This document shows positions 34,017 through 45,200 of a DNA stretch of 64,000 bases, one piece after another. The DNA comes from Rhabdophis nuchalis. Taxonomy: Eukaryota > Chordata > Lepidosauria > Squamata > Natricidae. The DNA lies in contig CM077651.1 in assembly GCA_039707465.1 (NCBI GenBank), positions 18,855,519-18,919,518 of the forward strand, in the 5' to 3' direction. Under the pieces are notes generated by a model that saw only the letters and a program-made list of their open reading frames with translations, was not told where the DNA came from and made no database searches. The stretch's first letter is position 1; each line of letters opens with the position of its first letter. A program made the translations under genes and the position numbers.

Positions 34017-34770
34017 TATGACCAGATTTTCAAACTCACAAAGCGGGACACCATCGACCGGGGGAGGGGGCATGCAGCGGCCTTTCCCAGCTCCGCAGCC
34101 TCACCATCCACTTCCCTCGCTGGCTGGGGGGCACGCAGGCCGACCCCCTCAATCCTTTTCCCCCCCCCGAGCAGGGCACCTGCAGGTAGGCATCTGGTGG
34201 GGTGGTGGAGCAGGGCTGGGCAGGCGGCGGGCGCTCTGCACGTGCTCAGAGGCACGGGGCGGGGGCAGGAAGTGGTGGGCAGGCGGAAGGGGAGGGCCAG
34301 CGAGGGAGGAGCCAGGCCCAGGCAGGCAGCAGGTGGCGGAAGAGGAGGACAGCCTGCCGGAGCCTGAACTTCTTTAAGCCGCGATGCGCTGAGAATGCCC
34401 GCTCGTTCCGCCATGGGCGCCCGGGACGAGCCGGGTAAGGAGGTGGCGGCGGTGGGGCTTCCGTCCAGCTGCTCTCAGCGCATTACGGTGCGGCGCAAAG
34501 AAGTTCAGGGCTGCGCGGGCTCCGGCAGGCTGTCCTCCTCTTCCGCCGCCTGCTGCCTGCCTGGGCCTGGCTCCTCCCTCGCTGGCCCTCCCCTTCTGCC
34601 TGCCCACCAGCCCGCCACTTCCTGCCCATGCCCCATGCCTCTGAGCACGTGCAGAGCACCCGCCACCCGCCCGGCCCCCACCGCCAAAAAGCAGGATATT
34701 TTTAAGAGGATGCGGAGCAGATGCTTGAAATTAGGGTCTGTCCTGCCAAAAGCGGGACGTCTGGTCACCT
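34017..34770. mobile_element. Foldback TIR element with GC-rich inverted arms (GGTGACCAGATTTTC family)
   Basis: Left ATGACCAGATTTTCAAAC with AAGCGGGACACC, and right AAAAGCGGGACGTCTGGTCACCT. Internal arms at about 34205-34395 and about 34465-34680 are inverted copies (GGCGGAAGAGGAGGACAGCC facing GGCTGTCCTCCTCTTCCGCC). The loop holds ATGGGCGCCCGGGACGAGCC followed by GGTAAGGAGG, an exon/splice-donor-like junction at about 34412-34445. A second member is at 62791-63966. Confidence 0.75.
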
Positions 34771-35039
34771 TACCATAGGAGTCTGCAACCAATCAGAATT
34801 CAAGCTCAAATTCAAAAGTCCAGAGAGGGTATAAAACTCAGGCGCTCTCAGCATCTCTCCCCTTTTTTTCTTCAGCCAACATTTTCAAAGCATTTAATCA
34901 GTAGGGAAATCTATTTTTTTGTTTTGCTACTGGTACTGTGGGCGTGGCTTAGTGGTGGGTCATGTGACTGGGTGGGCATGGCCAACATTTTCCCATTTTT
35001 AATAAACATTTCTTTTCTGCCAGTTCAGACAAATAATTA

Positions 35040-36042
35040 CCATATTTTTTGGAGTATAAGATGCACCTTTTTCCCTCAAAAAAGAGGCTGAAAATCTGGG
35101 TGTGTCTTATACACTGAATACAGTCTTTTTTTGCCTCCTGAAACTCCGGTCCCTTCACCAAAATGTCCGTGCATAGCTTTTAGAAGGCTTTTAGAGAGCT
35201 CCTAGGGGCTGGGAAGGGCAGAGATGAGCGGGAAATGGCCCGTTTCCCCCCCGCCTCCAGCAGCACTCTATAAGCTTCCTAAAGTCTATCCATGCTGTTT
35301 TTTTGATCAAAAATGGCCTGTTTTTGCAATAAACAGGCTGCTATTTGTTCTTTTTTGGGCCCCCATTCCCCATAAGCACTCTATAAGCCCCCTAAGGGCT
35401 ATTTGGAAAAAATTAAATGGGCCCGTTTTTGTGAAAAATGGGCCATTTTTTAAAAAGTTTATTTTTTAAAAAAGTTTTATTGGGTTTTATAAATTTTTAA
35501 CAAATAGGATAAGGGTAAGGTGTAACAAGACATTTTGAGAACTTTCACGTCGAAGTCATTGACTCCTTCGAGGACTTCATAACAAAATATAGATAATACA
35601 TTTAACTTACATTTGTACTACAAAGTGGAGAGAAATGCAAATATATCATTGTAACAAAAAACTATGCTAGCAAACATGTATAAACATCCAAACAATATTA
35701 TAGTATATTAAAATAAAGTCACTTTTGAGATCTAAGTCTTTTGGCAATTGTATCTTCTTTTCCCTGGCCCCCAGTGGGCGGGGCCGCAGCCGCCTCTGCT
35801 CCCCCATTTTCATCCTCCAGGATTGAGGAATGTTTTTCAAGAAAGGCTTCCGCCTCTGCAATTGTTTTAATTCTTACTCTTCCTCCCTCCCAAAATACCA
35901 ACATTTCCTCCGGCATCACCCACTTAAACCAGACCCCCTTTTTAAATAATCTTTTAGACAAGAAGGAATACTTCCTTCTTATCTAAAAATGGGCCATTTT
36001 TGGGAGGTTTGCAGAGTGCGTCTTAAACTCCGAAAAATATGG
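35040..36042. mobile_element. TA-flanked TIR element, middle layer
   Basis: Left CCATATTTTTTGGAGTATAAG and right TCCGAAAAATATGG, with TA on each side. It is homologous to 31691-32661, including GAGGCTGAAAATCTGGGTG and GCCTCCTGAAACTCC. Split by an L1 insertion at 35451-35984. Confidence 0.85.
35451..35984 (-). mobile_element. L1 LINE fragment with perfect 17-bp target duplication
   Basis: On minus, 35719-35961 encodes an L1 ORF1p C-terminal-domain-like segment: RLFKKGVWFKWVMPEEMLVF, then VRIKTIAEAEAFLEKH, resembling the conserved domain that precedes the ORF1 end. The plus-strand left end is T/A-rich as expected for a minus-strand 3' tail. The direct repeat AAAAATGGGCCATTTTT lies at 35434-35450 and 35985-36001. 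ORF2 is absent (internally deleted or ORF1-derived). Confidence 0.75.
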
Positions 36043-36306
36043 TAGCTGTGCAGCATGATCATCGGAACTCCCCCTCCCCTTTTAAAGCATTATTTACTAC
36101 CTATTCAAACTGCTATTTAAAAAAACAAGCTTTAAAAAGTGTGAAAAAAGGTTCCGACAATCGTGCAGCACAGCTGAATGTCACAGAACCTTCCCCCCCC
36201 CCACACTTTTTAAAGCTTGTTTTTTAAGGACTGGTTCAGGCGAACCTTAGCATTTTTTGCTACCTGTTCTAGTGAACCGGTCAGAACCGGTAGCATTTCA
36301 CCCCTG

Positions 36307-36760
36307 CATGTGATCCTGTCCACCATTAACACCATCTTTCCAAACAGCCACCATGTTTCCAGTGTCTTTCTCCCCACGTAGAACCGAATCCAAAAATATA
36401 TTTCTTCCAACGATAGGAAGATACAGGAGGCAGAAGATCACTTTAGTGCCAATGACAAAAAGATATTAATTTATCCTGTGCAGGAAAAAAGAAATGGTAA
36501 TGCACTCCTGCTTCTACTAGGAAAATCGCCTAGCTAGAAAATGTAAATGATTAATGATACAATGCTGGGTGATTTTAGAAAACATGAAATCTGCTACTGG
36601 GAAAATACCGAAGATGTTTTGAACTGTCAGTGGATCATGTCATGGTTAAATCACTGTCTAGTTGCTGAAGTTGCCATGCAAGCAAAGGAAATCTGAATAT
36701 GCAAAGGGAGAATTTCTGTTGGAACATACAGTAGAATGTAAGAAGCATGTACATAGAATT

Positions 36761-36797
<37 letters not shown>

Positions 36798-37090
36798 CCA
36801 ACCCCAAAAAATGAAACAGGTACAAATTGACATCTTAGGCATCTACAAATTGAGACTGACTGGGGATTGGATATTCTCAGTCAGAGGATTGCACTATATT
36901 TACTCAGAACAAGTAAAACAATGCTTTTGTAGTTAGGGAGGGTATAGTAAGAACAGTACTTGGCTACAATGCAAGCAGTGGCCAAATAATATTGGTTAGA
37001 GTTCATGGACAACCTTTAATAGGATGATTATTTGTTCTCTGACTATTATGAAAAAGAAGACAAAGTTGAAAAGTTGTATTAACAAGTTCA
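36307..37090. other. Unassigned stretch with CA array
   Basis: CA repeats at 36762-36794. The right part may belong to the following BovB relic. Confidence 0.35.
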
Positions 37091-37495
37091 ACTTGAAATC
37101 AGTATGCAAGCTAGATATGCAGGTTGTGATTGGAAACAGAAACACCAAAGTTGAAAACATGAGAGCAGAAAATATAGTTGAATTGCATGGCTTAAGAAAA
37201 CCAAAATAAAGCAGACGGGCTTATTAATTTCTACCACTCCAATGATTTCTTCATGGTTAGCACTTCCTTCTTCTTCTTCTTCAAAAAAAACCCCAACTGA
37301 AATTACACCTGTATACATGGATATCAACAGATGGAATCCATAGAAATCAAATTGACTATAATATTGCTAAACAGGCCACAGGGGAGTTCAATTATAGCCT
37401 GAAAGACATAGCCAGGTGCTGACTGTAAAACAGATCATGAACTGCTCATGTACAAGTTCCAATTTAAGCAAAAGAGGAAGAAGAAAGCCAGTCAG
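37091..37495 (+). mobile_element. BovB/RTE LINE endonuclease-domain relic
   Basis: Frame-shifted pieces follow the BovB APE endonuclease order: GNRNTKVENMRAEN near 37128-37170 (for the DWNAKVG block), LYTWISTDGIHRNQIDY near 37307-37358 (for LYTWTSPDGQYRNQIDY), and CKTDHELLMYKFQFK-like near 37425-37480 (for SDHELLIAKFRLK). Several stops and indels are present. No RT domain follows, since a hAT element begins 30 bp later. Confidence 0.75.
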
Positions 37496-37523
37496 TTTTC
37501 TTGAGGTAATCCTTAGTTTATAC

Positions 37524-37954
37524 CCATGATGGTGAACTTATGGCTCAGATGGCAGAGGTGGCATGCAGAGCCCTCTCTATGGTCATGCAGTGTCATCAGC
37601 TGCACTTCCAGGATCTGTTATGCACGCGTGCAAAAAGTAGCTGGTCCAGTGCACATGTGCACGCAGCCAGCCGCTCTCTTCTAAGTTCTGTTGCCCACAT
37701 ATGTGAAGACCAGCTGGCCAGAGGACATATGCGACAGAATCTGGAAGTGAGCAGATGGCCATGTGTGCATACACACCAGTGGTGGCTTTCAAATTTTTTT
37801 AGAACCTACTCTGTAGGTGTGGCCTATTTTGGGGGCGTGGCTTGGCAGTCATGTGACAGGGTGGGAGTGGCCACCTTTTAAAATGTGGTGAAACTCATTT
37901 AACAATGCTCTTGCTTAGCAACCAAAATTTTGGACTCAAATTGTGATGATAAAT

Positions 37955-38034
<80 letters not shown>

Positions 38035-38296
38035 TCCTTCCTTCCTTCCTTCCTTCCTTTCCTTTCCTTCCTGTTGGGTAACTGGCAGTGGCGGGCCAGA
38101 TTTACTTCCAGGTACACCGGTGGAACCCCCTCTCACCGGTTCTCTAAATTTCACCAACCGGTTCTCGCGAGTAGGTGCGAGCCTGCAGAAACCCACCACT
38201 GATACACTGACGGGTTTTGGTGGTCTGGTACACACGTGTGCTAACGCACACACGGTCCTGTACTGGCACTTAGTGCTAAAAAGGTTAGCCACCACT
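37524..38296. mobile_element. hAT-like element interrupted by another hAT
   Basis: Left end CCATGATGGTGAACTTATGGC and right end AAAAAGGTTAGCCACCACTG. Flanks GTTTATAC and TCTTATAC match at 6/8. The host sequence (GGCATGCAGAGCCCTCTCTA; GTGCTAACGCACAC) is split by the element at 37777-38201. Confidence 0.8.
37777..38201. mobile_element. hAT-like element with internal TTTC array, nested
   Basis: CAGTGGTGGCTTTCAAAT to GCAGAAACCCACCACTG. Flanks ATACACAC and ATACACTG are 6/8 similar. The TTTC array (about 37958-38035) is followed by TTCC and TTTCC units at the same internal point as in 28599-29031. Confidence 0.9.
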
Positions 38297-38700
38297 GTCT
38301 TATACCCATCATTTTCAAGGTAAACTTCAAGAATTGCTTTAAATTCCTGAATCAGAGAAATTAGAGAGTGAAATAAGTCATTAAGGGTGAATTTGGGGGA
38401 GGGGTAATGGTACAAATTAAAGAAGAAAACAAACAGTGAAAATTGCTGAGAAGAGACTCCAAAGCCAAGAAAGAAAGACAAGAAACTCAAAAAGGAACTT
38501 AACAAAGTATTTCACACAGTGTTACATGAGGCAAGAGGCAAATATTACGTTAACCTCTGTTTAGTCGTTGAAAATGGAGACGGACCTGGAAAAACAAAAA
38601 CCAAGGAAATTCTTTCAAATAAATTTGTCAACAGTCTGTTCATTCTTTTGGTAGAGTTAATACAGATGTGAAGACACATTATTGGGCTTCACACAAAATC
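38297..38700. other. Unassigned stretch
   Basis: No repeat termini or domains recognised. Confidence 0.35.
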
Positions 38701-39260
38701 ATAGAGCGGGAAGGTATCCTGGAGGTCTTACTTAACCCATTTTCCCCCTTCATAAGGACTGGAATCACAACAGCTGTTTTCCTGGCCTCTGGCAGTTAGT
38801 TCCTCCCCATGCTCCAGCAACTCTGAAAGATTTTGTTCAGTGGTTCCAAGATCACATCTATCAGCTCCCTGGGATGTAAACTGTCTGGTTTTAGCAATTT
38901 GAACTAATCTGAAGTGGATAGGTCTTCTTTTACCAATTTCTTATCTATTTTAACCTGCATTCTTGTACTGTTTCCCAGGGTGCTGCTTTTTATAGGTTGT
39001 GCTATTTTTTTTCCATTTTATGTGAAAACAGATGTAAAGAAATAATTAAGCAATTCAGCTTTCTCCCTGCTGCCTGTTCATCTTCTTGCCATATTCCTTC
39101 TCCCACTAATGAACTAATCATTCGCTTGACTTTGTTCTTGTCCCTTACATATTGAAACAAACTTTTGGGGGGTTATATTTGGTATCTGTTGCAAATCTTA
39201 GCTCCTTTTTAGAGTTAGCCTTCCTGACTCCATCCTGCCAATTAGCTGATTTTCTATTTG
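38701..39260. mobile_element. Possible ancient CR1-type upstream (5' region) fragment
   Basis: Blocks such as AAGAAATAATTAAGCAATTC, AGCTTTCTCCCTGCTGCC, CATTCGCTTGACTTTGTTC and ATATTGAAACAAACTTTTGG resemble the region upstream of ORF2 in sauropsid CR1 elements (an LTR-less stretch with a terminal block on aging and culture-like wording in chicken copies). Similarity is judged from memory and is weak. Confidence 0.3.
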
Positions 39261-39653
39261 GTATATAAAATACTATGTATTTAATGCAATGCAATGTAAA
39301 TTCTGTATATTTAGCATATTAAATACTATTTAGTACATTAAATGGGCCAGACTAAATAACATTCTGCTTTCCAAGTATACATCCTAGCATGTAGTTCTTT
39401 TCCACTTTCCACATAATTGTTCTGGGTAATTTACAACTCATTTGATAGCAGGAAAGGGGCAAATGAGGAGAAAACAAATAGTTTCAGAAGGAAAGTCAAG
39501 AAAACGTTTCACATCATTAGGATTTGTCATAGTTTTAGAACAAAATCTAAATACAGAAAATATAGCAGCATAGAGAAATGAGTTAGCTGAATATATTAGG
39601 CTACAGAAATACCTCTGCATATTAATTCTGTTCACACAGAGAGAGCGGGGGAA

Positions 39654-39688
<35 letters not shown>

Positions 39689-39705
39689 GAGACATTTATA
39701 TATAT
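39261..39705. other. Unassigned stretch with GA array
   Basis: GA repeats at about 39642-39693 with GC interruptions. No gene. Confidence 0.4.
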
Positions 39706-39889
39706 GTACTGCTGCAAAATGGCTTCTACTGTACAGCACAGTGGAGTTGCCATGGTAACAGCTTTACAGTACTCCACAAGAGGGCTCCCTCCAGTAAGGG
39801 GGAAAATCATTATAAATTACCTTTGGTCCAGACATTTCCCCCTTATAAATAAATAAATAAATAAATTCCCGGACTAGTTTATCAACTAG
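39706..39889. mobile_element. Helitron-like 3' part
   Basis: Homologous to the right half of 56264-56568: TGGCTTCTACTGTACAGCAC, AGTGGAGTTGCCATGGTAAC, AGTACTCCACAAGAGGGC, AAGGGGGAAAATC. It ends with an AAATA-containing insertion and CCCGGACTAG...ATCAACTAGT. The 5' part is absent. Confidence 0.5.
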
Positions 39890-40814
39890 TATCATATAAA
39901 ACAGAGATTTATCAAATACATACTTATTATTTTATTCCATTATCAAATTTATTTGCCACCCATCTTATGGCTGAAGGTGACTCTGAGCAGCTTATTATTA
40001 TGGTCTCTCCAGTAGAAATATATATGAAGCACTTTCTGTGGCTTGGGACTAGAAAAACTGGCCTAGTTTGTACCCTGCACTCAACATCCAATGGACCTGG
40101 CCAATAATTTACAATGGTTTTTCCTTACAATACTGTTCCCACCACAAGGAAAGAGGAAAACTCTAATTCTGGTAAGCACCTCTTTCAAAGCATGGATTAG
40201 CTTTGCTTGCCATCTCTTTATGAGTTTTGGATCTCATTAGAGATCATTGCTCTCTGGAGATAATACACATCTCATAGACAAACTAAGCAATGCTTCCTCA
40301 ACCTTGATTGCATTTTTTGCATTCTCAAATTAATGCCTGAGCACCAAGATTGATTAAGAATATGAAATGGGGGGATAAAAATGCCTATGGTTTTCATACA
40401 ACAAATTGCTTCTAAATTGTCATGTGGATAAAGCCACAATGAGAATCAGCTTCTTTCATCCTCCAGTGGGCTGAAAGTTGAGCAGAAAACTCTGATTTAC
40501 ATTAACTCCTGCGTGCTAGAAAAGAGTAGAAGTAATGAACATTCTGAAAATATTGTAATATTTCATAAGATGTGTTTATTGGTTGATATAATAGCTTAAG
40601 ATGAGAACACTTAACAAAGTTTAAAAAATGCACCAGCCTCTTTAACAGCACTGAATTTAAGATATTCTGAGATAGGAAGCTATCATAAACTTAACATAAT
40701 TGCAATGTTAGCATATTTATTTCAGTCAGGAAATAGAAATATGTGATTATTGTTTTAAGTTTCAACATTTCCTTTAGAGTTTATAGTGTCTCTGGTCCTG
40801 TGGGCATAGGTAGA
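39890..40814. other. Unassigned AT-rich stretch
   Basis: No gene, known repeat or foldback noticed. Confidence 0.35.
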
Positions 40815-41305
40815 AGAATAGAATAGAATAGAATATTTATTTCTATAACCGCATCCTCTCCCCGAGGGGACTCGGAGCGGTGCACAGGGAGAAATTAAAA
40901 CAACATAAAATATATACATAGATAAATGCAATAAAAACAAATTAAATCTAACTATCCCTGCACTAAAATTCCCATTTTAAAATTAACATTTCCTAACCCC
41001 TGAGGTAGAGGCTAACCTAGGCCGGCCAAGCAGAAAAAGTGAGTTTTTAATTTCTGATGGAAGGAGCGGAGGTCCGTAGTTGTTCTAATGTCGGGGGAAG
41101 GTCGTTCCAGAGGGCTGGGCCCTCCACAGAGAAGGCCCTTCCCCTGGGCGTCGCCCGCTGACAAAGTCTAGTGGACGGCACCCGGAGAAGTCCCTCTCTG
41201 TGGGAGCGAATCGGCCGGGAGGATGTATGGGGCAGAATCCGATCCCGCAGATAGCTAGGTCCCGAGCCATGGAGCGCTTTAAAGATGAGAACTAGCACCT
41301 TGGTG
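40815..41305 (-). mobile_element. L2-clade LINE 3' end
   Basis: On minus, 41047-41319 encodes VLVLIFKALHGSGPSYLRDR, then RSHREGLLRVPSTRLCQRA and AFSVEGPALWNDLPPTLEQL, the L2 ORF2 C-terminus. The 3' UTR has GGACTCGGAGCGGTGCACAG on plus. The tail on plus begins with an AATAG array (40815-40838). Confidence 0.85.
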
Positions 41306-41321
41306 CTAGGTCTATACATAC

Positions 41322-41596
41322 TGTTATGTATTGAATATATATAGTTGTGTTAAGCCCTGCTAAAGTGAAACTAACCTTTAGATGACCCTCACTTTTAGTT
41401 CCAACTGTTTTGGAGGGAAACTGAGAACATTCATATTTGGGTGGGCTTTTTCAAGTATTATGATTGGTTAAGGTCCTGTGGACCCAGAGTATAAATCACA
41501 GGGATTTTCCTGCAGTTCCTCAGTTCCAGTTTTCAGTCAATAAATGCTGTTCTATCTATTATAGCCTGTTCCTTGCCTACTGAAGCCCACTACACA
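41322..41596. mobile_element. Solo LTR (~275 bp)
   Basis: Begins TGTTATGTATTGAATA and ends GCCCACTACACA. Inside are TATAAATCACAGGG (a promoter-like TATA at about 41491) and CAATAAATGCTGTT (a poly(A) signal at about 41539). The direct repeat ATAC flanks it (41318-41321, 41597-41600). No internal coding sequence lies next to it, so it is a recombined solo LTR of an endogenous retroelement. Family not determined. Confidence 0.75.
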
Positions 41597-41600
41597 ATAC

Positions 41601-42102
41601 ATACATTTATTCATTTATCCATTTTTTCCTCATTCATTTGTTCAAGCATTACAGAACAAAAGCATCAAAGATGAATTTGTTAAACTGCAAACATGAGAAC
41701 AAAAGTTAAAAAGCCACAATCGCTTGTTCATGTATGCATAACATCAACAAGGCAATTTGGCAGAAAGAAATGCATGTTGGAAGAATTTTTTTAAAAAAAT
41801 TAGAGCAAGACATCCGAGGGCTAAAATTTGTGACAAAAAGTGCTGAAACTTGTGACCAAATGACATGCTACACAAAGCTGAAACTGGGTGTATGTTTTAT
41901 TTGTTTTTATGCTAAAAAATATTAATAAATAAAAGGTGCTGAAAATGTCCAGTGACTAAGAAGGGCAAGAAAAAAAGGATAGCTATATCTCTACATGTCA
42001 GTGAAGACTTGGTCATCCAAGCCAAAGATATTCATTGACGTATTACAATACATTTTGGGGAGAAACCACTGCAACTGGTAGAACAAGAGCTGCAGTCCTC
42101 AT
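41601..42102. other. Unassigned stretch
   Basis: No recognisable gene or repeat. Confidence 0.35.
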
Positions 42103-42355
42103 CAGTGATGGGTTTCATTTATTTTTATCACCAGTTCACCACGTGTGTGCACCTTCCATGCATGTGCCCAGCCTTTTGCGTGTGAAGTTTGCTCAAGTGT
42201 GTGCTTTCCGTGCATGTGCCTGGTCTCAAAAATGTGGCTAAATAGGACAGCATAGAGCCAGGGGTGGGGGCGGGGGGGCACCCGGGGTGGGCCTACCCAC
42301 AATCTCCACTACTGGTTCACCTGAACTGGTGCAAAGTGGCTGAATACCACCTCTG
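42103..42355. mobile_element. Non-autonomous hAT-like element
   Basis: Left CAGTGATGGGTTTCATTT and right GTGGCTGAATACCACCTCTG. Flanks GTCCTCAT and GTCTCCAC match at 5/8. Contains CATGCATGTGCCC and CGTGTGAAGTTTGCTCAAG segments. No ORF. Confidence 0.7.
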
Positions 42356-42539
42356 GTCTCCACTCTCTGGAACAGTACACCCATGATGGTACCATCTCTC
42401 CTGGGATTCTGAAAAGCTTTGAAAATCTGACTTTAGCCCCAGGCTTGGGATTGAGTTCTCTGAGGTACCTTGTCAAGTTTGAAGCAGACTTTTGCTGTTG
42501 CAACCATTATTGCTTCTCAGCTTGCCAAAAAACGAGGTG

Positions 42540-42850
42540 GGGGGGAAGTGCGAGATGGTATGTAGGCTCCAGACATTAAGAAGAAGAGCTGTGAGAGCCA
42601 AGTGTTTGTTCGGCAGATGTTTGCCAAAACTTTTTCTCATAACAATACAATGACATTCAATTGGACTATGTGACCTGCACTAATAAGTGGGGGTTGGGGA
42701 GAATCCTACACTTTAATTATGTGAGTTTGCACGGGAATTAGCTAGATCTGGTTTTTCCCTCATCAGTGCAGAAATGATGCATTCAATAAAAAATTTTATT
42801 CCGAGATTGGATCATCTCGAGCCTGCTTGCTTTGGTTGGGTGCATCAGTT
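42540..42850 (+). mobile_element. Candidate LTR 3' part with leader
   Basis: A poly(A)-signal context (CATTCAATAAAAAATTTTAT at about 42781) is followed by a U5-like segment ending TTGGGTGCATCA, then TTGGAACATTGACATCCCG, which could be a primer-binding site. The left LTR boundary is not defined, so this is tentative. Confidence 0.3.
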
Positions 42851-42966
42851 GGAACATTGACATCCCGATTTTGTTTCGTTGATTTTGTTGCTTGTTGCTC
42901 ATTACATCATGTTAGTCTATTGTAGATTGTAAATTTAGGTAAAGAAAAATAAATAAAAAGAACAAA

Positions 42967-43265
42967 TGGAAGCTTTAGTAACCTTACAACAGACTGTGTC
43001 TTCTCAAGAGGAATTGATGAACCTTCAGAAGTATGATTTTACACCTATTTGTGAGTTATTTTCTACTTTTGGTGAGGAATTCTCAATTAAATGCTCCCAA
43101 GGTACTATGTGTTGTCATATGATCAAGCGGGGTGTACATCCAGAAAGAATAAAAAATAGTTTTCACATTTGTGAAGAAGAACAAGCAACAAAGAGAAGTA
43201 ATAAGAGTTGCTACTATCTTCTCTCTCTTGACATGTCAAGTGTAAAAAGTAAAAATTGGTTTTGA
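42967..43265 (+). CDS. Uncharacterised 99-codon ORF downstream of LTR-like leader
   Basis: Not recognised. The ATG is 120 bp after the LTR-like end, preceded by AAAAATAAATAAAAAGAACA. The protein starts MEALVTLQQTVSSQEELMN and contains several Cys/His residues (CSQGTMCCHM, FHICEEE) but no complete CCHC knuckle. It could be the start of a degraded gag-like frame, or chance. No homology can be asserted. Confidence 0.2.
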
Positions 43266-44524
43266 ACAATTTTATTAATTACATTCTCATGTCAAGATGT
43301 TTGCTTTCTAATCTAGACCATTGATAATAAAAGAGTCCAGATCAGTTGCAAAGAAGTCCATTTCTTCCTATCGGATTTATAATATAAAATGCATGTCAAA
43401 GAAAATGGAAAGCAGAAAACTTTCATGGTCAGTATTCTTACAATAAGGGTAACATGTGCAGTGTTAAATTTAAATTTAATTAAAATAGACTTTGTTTTCC
43501 TTCCTTCCTTCCTTTCCTCCCTCCCTCCCTTCCTCTGTAATCACTTAAAATTCTGGCAAAACAAAAAAGCAACACGTAAAAAAAAAAAAGCAAAATAAAA
43601 GGAAAAAATAGACTACATGTCCACGAGGAATGCCAACAATTAATTTTAGCTCAGTGAGCATTGGAAAAGGATGAATTTAATTTCCTGGCAAATTGCAAGG
43701 CAGAAGGATGCCAAACAGATCTCCAGGGGGGCTGTGTTCCAGAGCATTTAGAGGGGGAGGGGTTATAATGAATGAGGCCTATTGCCTAGCCCAACCTCCT
43801 GCTCCTCCCTCATGCATTTTTCATGGAGAAGGGATTCTCCACAGACCTTCTCTAAATGTGCACATTCCGTTTGGCAAGGTGCTATAATTTAATGGGCTTT
43901 AAAAGCGATAACCAACACTTTCAATTAGAAATCTATTGGCAGAAGTGCAGTAACTCAAGAATTACTCTGGAATGGTTAGCTTACTTTGCGAGTTGTCTGG
44001 CTATCAAATTCTGCTTTCTGAGTAAGAGCTGAGAGTCTATCAGTATCCATCTGAGTCATTAACCTATTTCTTTGGGGGGCAACACAATTGAACCTGGAAT
44101 ATATAAAGGGATCAATATTATCAGATTGCCATAATATTTACAGTAATGATAAGCACTTTCATCTTGGAAGAGTTTAATTGGAGCTTGTTTCGTCCCATTC
44201 TGATAGCATTCAGACATCAGTTCAAGCTTTTCATGGCATCTGGTGTATATGTCCATAGGCATTTTCTTTTTGGTCCTATTTCCCTAAAAGAATCTGGGTT
44301 ATTCTGAACAGGACTGTAGGCATGAATCTACAGACAAAATTGTTTCCGAGAAGAATGGATGTGGTGCTATTGCCACTGAGTAGGGTCAGTTTTGAGCTCT
44401 TAAAGTGTTGATTTACATTCATTGATGTATTCCCCCCCCCCCAAATATTTATCTCTGTGTATTTTCAGATGAAATCAGTTTAATACAGCCCTAAGGTCAG
44501 ATATTGTAAAATATCTAATAGTAA
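43266..44524. other. Unassigned stretch
   Basis: A TTCC/CTCC run at about 43498-43534 and a C run at 44433-44442 stand out. No gene. Confidence 0.35.
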
Positions 44525-44864
44525 CAGTGGTACCTTGGTTCACGAACTTAATTCGTGAACTGACTCTGGTCGCGAACTGAATTGGTTGTGAACCGAGGCA
44601 CAGTTTCCCATAGGGTTTAATGTAAATCCAGTTAATCCGTTCTGATCTTTTTTTTTGGTTTTAATTCTTGAACTGACTCTGGTCGCGAACCGAAGCGGAG
44701 TTTGTGAACCGGAGCATATTTTGATGAACTTTTCTGTTCGTGAACCGAAGCGGAGTTTGTGAACCGAAGCGGAGTTTGTGAACCGGAGCATATTTTGATG
44801 AACTTTTCTGTTCGTGAACCGAGTTGTTCGTGAACAGAAGCGTTCGTGAACCGAGGTACCACTG
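44525..44864. mobile_element. TIR element (CAGTGGTACCTYGG family), second copy
   Basis: Left CAGTGGTACCTTGGTTCACG and right GTTCGTGAACCGAGGTACC then ACTG, with TA on the right flank. Interior tandem units GTTCGTGAACCGAAGCGGAG and TTTGTGAACCGGAGCATATT are repeated between about 44690 and 44830. A short relative of 22903-23805, lacking the CpG-rich centre. Confidence 0.8.
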
Positions 44865-44875
44865 TACCTGTAGCA

Positions 44876-44902
44876 TACATACATACATGCATACATACGA
44901 TG

Positions 44903-44976
<74 letters not shown>

Positions 44977-45007
44977 CTGTAGATAGATGATAGATACATA
45001 GATGGTT

Positions 45008-45060
<53 letters not shown>

Positions 45061-45180
45061 GTAGATGGTTGATGGATGATAGATGATAGATGGATGATAG
45101 ATGATAGTTGATAGATAGATGATAGATGATAGATATAAATAATAGATATAGATGATAGATAAAATAAATACGATATATAA
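44876..45180. repeat. GATA arrays with degenerate GATGATA spacers
   Basis: CATA units (44876-44897), then GATA arrays at about 44904-44975 and about 45009-45060, with imperfect GATGATAGA derivatives to 45170. The three long minus-strand frames here are translations of this array and the adjacent DNA element. Confidence 0.95.
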
Positions 45181-45200
45181 TAAATCAGTATCATAAAAAG

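Larger units (their letters stand above)
34899..36306. mobile_element. Outer hAT-like element of a three-layer nest
   Basis: Left end CAGTAGGGAAATCTATTT and right end CGGTAGCATTTCACCCCTG. Flanks CATTTAAT and CATGTGAT match at 6/8. Interior motifs GTGGGCGTGGCTTAG and CATGTGACTGGGTGGG are shared with other hAT copies. It contains a TA-flanked TIR element (35040-36042), which itself contains an L1 fragment. Confidence 0.75.

Noticed and set aside
37024..37209. Small host gene
   Set aside because: Frame overlaps a BovB endonuclease relic whose blocks continue in other frames.
37936..38505. 189-codon minus-strand ORF
   Set aside because: Mostly a translation of the TTTC/TTCC array (Lys-Glu-Arg repeats) running through two hAT elements; no domain.
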